Assembly: GCA_024401355.1 (NCBI GenBank)
Contig: JAKSLF010000005.1
Location: forward strand, 1-64,000
Length of the DNA stretch: 64,000 bases
From: Bacteroidales bacterium
GTDB taxonomy: Bacteria > Bacteroidota > Bacteroidia > Bacteroidales > Marinilabiliaceae
Direction of reading: 5' to 3'
The notes below the pieces were generated by a model. It did no database searches, had not been told where the DNA came from, and was given only the letters and a program-made list of their open reading frames with translations. Of the stretch, positions 58,659 to 64,000 are shown one piece after another. A program made the position numbers and the translations under genes. Every line of letters begins with the position of its first letter. The first letter of the stretch is position 1.

Positions 58659-61115
58659 ATGAGCCTTATTAAAAGCAGTTCATTTTTTGTGCTTGGCATG
58701 TGTGTCATGACCATGACTTCGGTCGATGTTGATGGACAGGTAGTCATAAATGAGATTATGCAGTCGAATATTGACTGTATTATGGACGACCTTAACGAAT
58801 TTCCAGATTCGTGGGTTGAACTCTATAATGCGGGCTCTGACGACGTAGACATGAGTCATCTTTCTCTGTCTGACACTGAGGATGCTTCATCTGCGTGGAA
58901 CCTTAAAGCAGGTGGAATCTTACATGCTGGAGACTATGCTCTTGTCTATTGCGACAAGGCTGAGACACGCATGCATACTCCCTTTAGGCTAGAAACAGGA
59001 AAAGGTTGTGCCGTTTATCTCTTCAGCGACAATGTAGTGATTGACAAACTTGAGAATCTCAAGAAGCAGCCTGCTCCAAATATTGCCTATGGCAGAACAA
59101 CAGACAATGCAGATGATTGGGGCTATATGGCAGTACCTACTCCAGGTGCGGCAAATTGTGGCGAAGTTTGCAAAGAGATACTTCCCGATCCTATCTTCAG
59201 CGAAAAGGGTAGAGTAGTCACCGGCTCTAAAATAATAAACCTTGCATTGAGCATACCTGAAGATGCTCCTGCGGAAGCAGAAATAAGAATGACATTTGAC
59301 GGCACAGAGCCTACAGAGACATCAGAACTCTACACTCATCCATTGACCATCAATTCTACTAAGATTGTCAGGGCAAAGATTTTCTGCAATGGTTATTTGT
59401 CGCCTCGTTCTGCCGTGCAGTCGTTTGTCTATTTCCCACGTACCATGACACTTCCTATAGTGTCTATTGCTACTAATGACAAATATCTAAATGACAATAA
59501 AATCGGTATCTTTGTCGAAGGTACAGGAAGTAAGAAAAACTATGAAAATGACTGGCGACGTCCGATAAATTTTGAGCTTTTTGAAAAAGCGGGTGAAGAG
59601 TCGGTGATAAACCAATTGTGTGAAACGCGTGTGCAGGGCGGAGCCACACGCTCTAACAAGCTGAAGTCTATGGCAGTATATGCCAACAAGCGATTTGGTG
59701 TCAAGCGTTTTGACTATGAATTTTTCCCTGACCAGAAGCCAGGCATCAACAAGTTCAAATCGATTCTTCTGCGCAATGCCGGCAACGACTTCGACTATCT
59801 CTACATGCGTGATGCTATAATTCAGCGTACAATGTCGAGCCATGTCGATCTTGACTGGCAGGCATGGAAGCCTGTTGTGGTATATATCAATGGTGAATAC
59901 CACGGCATTCTCTGCATCAGGGAGCGAAGCAATGAGGATAACATCTATAGCAACTATGATGGGCTTGAAGACATAGATATGGTTGAAAACAATGTCGAAC
60001 TAAAAACTGGCACCTGGGACAATTTCAATGCCTTCAAGAACTTCTATAACGAGCAGGGTCATACTCTTGAAGAGTACTCAAAGTGGATAGATTGGAGCGA
60101 ATATGCAGACCTGATGATTATGAACCTGTACTATAACAATCAGGACTTCCCTGGCAACAATATCGTTGCCTGGCGTCCAAGGACAGAAGAGGGAATATGG
60201 CGATTCATAGTGAAAGATACCGATTTTGGAATGGGACTCTATGGCACACCTTATAACTATAAGACACTTGACTGGCTCCATAATCCCGATTACGATTCAA
60301 ATCGCAAGTGGGGTGCCAATTCATACGACAACACACGACTTTTCCGTCGCATGATGGAGATTGAAGAATTCAGGGATGTCTTTTTTGACCGTACTGCGGT
60401 ATATATGGGTGACTTCCTTAACGAAGCTGGTACCCGTGAAGTGTGGGATCCTATGTATAGCTTGATAAGAACTGAATACACATACCACAGACAAGGCATC
60501 AATCCATGGTGGCCTAACTATTCTGATGAGGTTAATAATGCAAGGACATGGCTTCGCAACCGCACATCGTTCTTCTATTCTCATGTTGCCAGCTATTACA
60601 AGCTTGGTACACCTGTCAAGCTTACGGTCAACAAGGATATAACAGACAATGTAATTACAGCCATGAATGAAGTATGGCTTAGCAAGGGTGTCTTTGATGG
60701 TAAATTTTTCAAGAATAGAGTGATGACCATCCATGGTCACCTGAAAGATGAAAAACCTATTGGTGGATGGATTATAAAGCAGACATATTCTGATGGTACC
60801 ACTTCAGAAAAGGTTGTTGCGGACACAATATGTTCATTCACAATGCCAGACTGTGCATCGGTATCTGTCAATGCCATTATAGGTGAAGTAGGTATCAAGG
60901 ACGTCAAGATAACCAATTGGAATTATAGTGACAACGGCAGTGGTTTTACACTCGAAAATGTTGACGAGAGTGAGCGTGTCGAGTTATATAATCTTCAGGG
61001 AGTTGCCATCTTCAAGGGTGTAGCCAAGAATGGGACAGTCGATATACCTGTCAATCAACATGGTGTATTCATCCTCAAGGTAGGAAGCGAGAGTATGAAG
61101 ATACGACGAAAGTAG
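58659..61115 (+). CDS. Secreted CotH-kinase-family protein with lamin-tail and chitobiase-like domains
   Basis: 818 residues from the ATG at 58659. A signal peptide ends near VDVDGQ. The lamin-tail domain covers about 28-170 (VVINEIMQSNIDCIMDDLNE, ESWVELYN-like DSWVELYNAGSDD). A short chitobiase/Fn3-like part follows (RMTFDGTEPTETSELY). The CotH domain begins LPIVSIATNDKYLNDNKIGI and has RVQGGATRSNKLKSM, LLRNAGNDFDYLYMRDA and VKDTDFGMGLYG, the likely ATP/Mg site. The end EVELYNLQG-like VELYNLQGVAIFKGVAK to MKIRRK is a type A T9SS tail. CotH proteins phosphorylate surface proteins in spore formers; the substrate here is unknown. Confidence 0.88.
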   Translation: MSLIKSSSFFVLGMCVMTMTSVDVDGQVVINEIMQSNIDCIMDDLNEFPDSWVELYNAGSDDVDMSHLSLSDTEDASSAWNLKAGGILHAGDYALVYCDKAETRMHTPFRLETGKGCAVYLFSDNVVIDKLENLKKQPAPNIAYGRTTDNADDWGYMAVPTPGAANCGEVCKEILPDPIFSEKGRVVTGSKIINLALSIPEDAPAEAEIRMTFDGTEPTETSELYTHPLTINSTKIVRAKIFCNGYLSPRSAVQSFVYFPRTMTLPIVSIATNDKYLNDNKIGIFVEGTGSKKNYENDWRRPINFELFEKAGEESVINQLCETRVQGGATRSNKLKSMAVYANKRFGVKRFDYEFFPDQKPGINKFKSILLRNAGNDFDYLYMRDAIIQRTMSSHVDLDWQAWKPVVVYINGEYHGILCIRERSNEDNIYSNYDGLEDIDMVENNVELKTGTWDNFNAFKNFYNEQGHTLEEYSKWIDWSEYADLMIMNLYYNNQDFPGNNIVAWRPRTEEGIWRFIVKDTDFGMGLYGTPYNYKTLDWLHNPDYDSNRKWGANSYDNTRLFRRMMEIEEFRDVFFDRTAVYMGDFLNEAGTREVWDPMYSLIRTEYTYHRQGINPWWPNYSDEVNNARTWLRNRTSFFYSHVASYYKLGTPVKLTVNKDITDNVITAMNEVWLSKGVFDGKFFKNRVMTIHGHLKDEKPIGGWIIKQTYSDGTTSEKVVADTICSFTMPDCASVSVNAIIGEVGIKDVKITNWNYSDNGSGFTLENVDESERVELYNLQGVAIFKGVAKNGTVDIPVNQHGVFILKVGSESMKIRRK

Positions 61116-61157
61116 GGTATTCATCCCTCGAAGGTTCGATAATTTATTAATTACAAT

Positions 61158-61406
61158 ATGAAATATCAGTATGCTACAAAGGGCACATGCAGTCGTGTCA
61201 TAACTATCGATGTTGAAGATGGCATCGTAAAGTCTGTAGAATTTTTTGGCGGCTGCCATGGTAATCTTCAGGGCATCGCCAAGCTCGTTCAAGGCATGAA
61301 GGTAGAAGATGTCATATCACGTCTCGAAGGCATAGACTGTGGTGGCAAAGGCACTTCATGTCCCGACCAGCTCAGTTGTGCCCTCAAGCAGATAGCTGCT
61401 TGTTGA
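61158..61406 (+). CDS. TSCPD-domain protein (TIGR03905 type)
   Basis: 82 residues. The protein reads GTCSRVITIDVEDGIVKSVE, then FFGGCHGNLQGI and ends GGKGTSCPDQLSCALK; the TSCPD motif gives the name. The four or five cysteines suggest metal binding or a link to the C-terminus of ribonucleotide reductases, where a similar domain occurs. It starts 42 bp after the CotH gene, with no terminator seen between them. Function unknown. Confidence 0.85.
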   Translation: MKYQYATKGTCSRVITIDVEDGIVKSVEFFGGCHGNLQGIAKLVQGMKVEDVISRLEGIDCGGKGTSCPDQLSCALKQIAAC

Positions 61407-61562
61407 CATCCATCCGGAGAAGTTTCGTTATGGTCCCGATATGGTAAGGTGATTTTGTGATTTACGTTTTGAAATGGTAAGTATGATGAAAAAGTGAAAA
61501 ATGGGTATTTTGTGATAGAAGAGGACGTGTAAAGTAGGAAGGCAAAAAATTCAAAAATTTCA

Positions 61563-61570
61563 TACTTTTG
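61563..61570 (+). promoter_or_regulatory. Bacteroidetes -7 element for the TonB-dependent receptor gene
   Basis: TACTTTTG fits TAnnTTTG, 72 bp upstream of the ATG at 61643. Confidence 0.5.
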
Positions 61571-61642
61571 CATAGGGATTTTTTATGTTGGCATTGTCTT
61601 TATAATATGTAACAACTAAAATATCCACAAATAAACTGTCAG

Positions 61643-64000
61643 ATGAATAATAAGACAATTGCAAAAGTAATTGCTATAACGATGGCCCTGATGATGAGTA
61701 TTGGAACGCATGCCCAGAATATAACGCTTTCGCTAAAGGCTGCCACCATTAACGACTTTGTTTCTGCCATTCAGGATCAAACATCTTATACCTTTGTCTA
61801 TGGTTCCGACATTGTATTTCGTCAGCCGCTTAACATCAATGTCAAAAGTGCGACTCTTGCTGATGTTCTCAAGGAAGTCATGGAGCCTGAAGGTATTCGC
61901 TATGAGAGAACAAGGCAACACATTATGCTTTTTTATGACAAGGTTGCGCAAAGCAACGTCAAGACTATAAGCGGCCATGTGATTGATGCCACTTCACGTG
62001 AGACTCTAATTGGCGCTACGGTCTATTCGGTTAACGACCACAAGGGCACCACGACCAACAGCTATGGTTTCTTCTCCCTCACTTTGCCAGAAGGTTATAC
62101 AATGCTCCATGTCTCGTATATGGGCTATATCTCCAAGGGTGTAGCGTTGAGCATTCAGGCTGATACGGCCATGATTATCGAACTGCTTACGGACAATCGT
62201 ATTGAGGAGGTTGTTGTCGAGGCTACACGTCCGGAGACTGGCATCATGTCGTCGCGTACAGGTGCCGTGGCCATGGACATAGGAGCCATCAAGTCTATGC
62301 CATCTTTTCTTGGTGAGCCAGATGTGTTAAAAGCTCTCCAGATGCTTCCAAGTGTTCAGCGTGGTGTCTCGGGAACATCCATTATGAGTGTCAGGGGCGG
62401 CAACCGTGACCAGAATCTCTATTTGCTTGATGGTGTACCTTTTTATAATGTCGACCATCTTTTTGGCTTCATTTCGGCTTTTACGCCTGATGCCACGAAG
62501 CGTGTCGACTTTTTCTCCTCGTCATTTCCATCGCGCTATGGGGGACGCCTGTCGTCGGTGATAGACGTGCGTACCAAGGACGGCGACATGCAGCATTATC
62601 ACGGCTCGCTTACGCTCGGCACTATTACTAGCCATATCACTCTCGAGGGACCTATTTGCGACGACAAGACTTCCTTCATCGTTTCGTTCCGTCGTAGTCT
62701 TGTCGATATGCTTTTGCCATTGAAGTTCAATTTCTATGACATTAACGCCAAGATAAACCACATTTTCAATGATCGTAACCGTCTTTTCTCTACTTTCTAC
62801 ATGGGTCGTGACAAGATGGGCCAGAAGGAAAACAATGGTTATAAAGTCAACATAGGTGAAACTTGCAATCAGCAGGATGTTGCTCTCGGATGGGGAAATA
62901 CTATGGGGTCGCTCCGCTGGAACCATATTTTCTCGCACAAGGTGTTTTCCAACATGACACTTGCACGCAACAAGTTCTATTTCGACTGCGACTATGCAAA
63001 TACCAATAGCGTCAAGAAGGATGCAACAGATGCGTCGCATGAGCGCATAACCGATAAGATGAATTCAAATAGCCAGATTGACGATTGGATGGCCATGTAT
63101 GACATCGATTACAATCCCAACCATAGCAATCATGTCAAGTTTGGTCTTCAGTATACTCTTCACCGCTTTATGCCAGACAAGTCGAGTGTCATTCATGAAG
63201 TGGAAACTGCCGACACACTGTTCTTCATTGGTCGAAGTCACGATAGTGACAAACGCATTGGTAACGAGACTGATATCTACATTGAGGATGACATTGCCCT
63301 TGGTGACCACATCAATGCCAATGTAGGCTTTCGCTTCCCGTTTTTTGTCATAGAGAGCAAACTTTATAAGGCTGTCGAGCCACGTCTGTCACTCACGGTC
63401 AAGGCTGGTTATGGCATGCGTTTCAAGGGTGCCTATACACGTATGCATCAGTATGTTCACCTGCTTACTACTAGCCGCGTTTCCATCCCTGCCGATCTAT
63501 GGATGCCAATAAGCAAGAATATTAAGCCTATGGAAAGCGACTTATTCGTCATGGGCTTATACTACAATGGTCTGGAGGGTTGGGAGGCTAGTGCTGAGGC
63601 CTATTATAAGGAGATGCGAGACATCTTCGATTATAAGGATGGCTATGGCTTCAATAATAGTGGTGAGGATTGGGAGAAAATAGTGGCTGTTGGACGAGGT
63701 GTATCAAGAGGCATAGAATTCTCCATCCGTCGCACTCAAGGTCCTGTCACTGGTTCTGTCAATTACACCTTTAGTAGGAGTGAACGCAAGTTTGACCGTA
63801 ATGTCAACAACGGCAAATGGTTCCGTGCCGATTTTGACCGCCCTCATAAGTTTAATATCAACGCCATGTGGCATATTAGCAACCGCTATGAGTTCGCTGC
63901 ATCTTGGTCGCTATCGTCGGGTACTATGGCCACAATCTCTTCAATGCAAGCCATATCGCCAAACATTGATGCTGTGATTACGAGTGTAGATTGGTGGAAT
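61643..64000 (+). CDS. TonB-dependent receptor with STN and carboxypeptidase-regulatory-like domains, 3' end cut off
   Basis: Open for 786 codons to the window edge. A signal peptide (about 1-25, GTHAQ) is followed by an STN domain (about 26-105: LKAATINDFVSAIQDQTSYT, TLADVLKEVMEPEGIRYERT), then a CarboxypepD_reg-like domain (ISGHVIDATSRETLIGATVY) and a plug domain (KALQMLPSVQRGVSGTSIMS, VRGGNRDQNLYLLDGVPFYN, FPSRYGGRLSSVIDVRTKDG). The rest is outer-membrane barrel. An STN domain often means surface signalling to an anti-sigma factor, but no FecI/FecR genes are seen upstream. Cargo unknown; no SusD follows within the window. Confidence 0.92.
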   Translation, partial: MNNKTIAKVIAITMALMMSIGTHAQNITLSLKAATINDFVSAIQDQTSYTFVYGSDIVFRQPLNINVKSATLADVLKEVMEPEGIRYERTRQHIMLFYDKVAQSNVKTISGHVIDATSRETLIGATVYSVNDHKGTTTNSYGFFSLTLPEGYTMLHVSYMGYISKGVALSIQADTAMIIELLTDNRIEEVVVEATRPETGIMSSRTGAVAMDIGAIKSMPSFLGEPDVLKALQMLPSVQRGVSGTSIMSVRGGNRDQNLYLLDGVPFYNVDHLFGFISAFTPDATKRVDFFSSSFPSRYGGRLSSVIDVRTKDGDMQHYHGSLTLGTITSHITLEGPICDDKTSFIVSFRRSLVDMLLPLKFNFYDINAKINHIFNDRNRLFSTFYMGRDKMGQKENNGYKVNIGETCNQQDVALGWGNTMGSLRWNHIFSHKVFSNMTLARNKFYFDCDYANTNSVKKDATDASHERITDKMNSNSQIDDWMAMYDIDYNPNHSNHVKFGLQYTLHRFMPDKSSVIHEVETADTLFFIGRSHDSDKRIGNETDIYIEDDIALGDHINANVGFRFPFFVIESKLYKAVEPRLSLTVKAGYGMRFKGAYTRMHQYVHLLTTSRVSIPADLWMPISKNIKPMESDLFVMGLYYNGLEGWEASAEAYYKEMRDIFDYKDGYGFNNSGEDWEKIVAVGRGVSRGIEFSIRRTQGPVTGSVNYTFSRSERKFDRNVNNGKWFRADFDRPHKFNINAMWHISNRYEFAASWSLSSGTMATISSMQAISPNIDAVITSVDWWN

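Noticed and set aside
61435..61452. Possible third copy of the 39-bp motif (GATATGGTAAGG)
   Set aside because: Only about 11 bases agree and the conserved ends are missing, so it is not distinguishable from chance.
1..64000. CRISPR arrays, tRNA or rRNA genes, insertion sequences, prophage
   Set aside because: No regular spaced repeats of CRISPR type, no tRNA cloverleaf that I could recognise, no rRNA segments and no transposase or integrase motifs were seen; a tRNA scan would be needed to exclude a divergent tRNA.

Overview
The window looks like the origin-proximal part of a Bacteroidales chromosome, probably a gut-type Prevotellaceae or Muribaculaceae relative; I cannot fix the genus. The reasons are a SusD lipoprotein, a PorU/PorV type IX secretion pair, T9SS-like C-terminal tails, a BspA-type leucine-rich protein, a TonB receptor with an STN domain, many Bacteroidetes -7 promoter elements (TAnnTTTG), and no obvious Shine-Dalgarno sequences.

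Bases 1-17,173: all 15 genes lie on the minus strand. Reading away from about 17.2 kb they are nadA, a CheY-like receiver, ruvB, a flippase, dut, a TPR protein, a DUF4292 lipoprotein, an EnvC-like protein, an RsbW-like ATPase, ybeY, mnmG, ade, uvrC, an orphan susD and a MalY/PatB aminotransferase that runs off the left edge. Most are tightly packed housekeeping genes.

Bases 17,174-17,838: an AT-rich intergenic region with five TTATnnACA DnaA-box-like 9-mers. Gene orientation flips here, and three perfect copies of the parS palindrome GTTCCACGTGGAAC lie at 2,664, 6,223 and 17,853. I infer that this is oriC.

Bases 17,839-35,500: hemW, a YbhN-type membrane protein, rsmA, a TIGR02757 protein, trmN6, a GH43 lipoprotein, a double-NBD ABC ATPase, a TylF-like methyltransferase, a BspA-like protein, a polysaccharide deacetylase with a ketoacyl synthase/chain-length-factor fusion, porU-porV, and the two subunits of a CoA-transferase.

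Bases 35,500-48,340: a soluble hybrid-free histidine kinase, a lipoprotein, and then the most system-like locus of the window. This is a three-gene operon (Cthe_2159-like surface lipoprotein, LytS-type kinase with a His-rich external loop, LytTR response regulator) followed by three secreted proteins. The promoter of the operon and the promoter of the secreted genes carry matching arrays of CCGTTCGTCACC-type direct repeats spaced 21-22 bp (one gap of 31 bp). These are likely LytTR binding sites that join the two units into one regulon.

Bases 48,340-64,000: gltB-gltD, a secreted protein, proC, a methyl-accepting chemotaxis-type receptor, a CotH/lamin-tail surface protein, a TSCPD protein, and the first 786 codons of a TonB-dependent receptor that runs off the right edge. 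No rRNA, tRNA, CRISPR array or insertion sequence was recognised.
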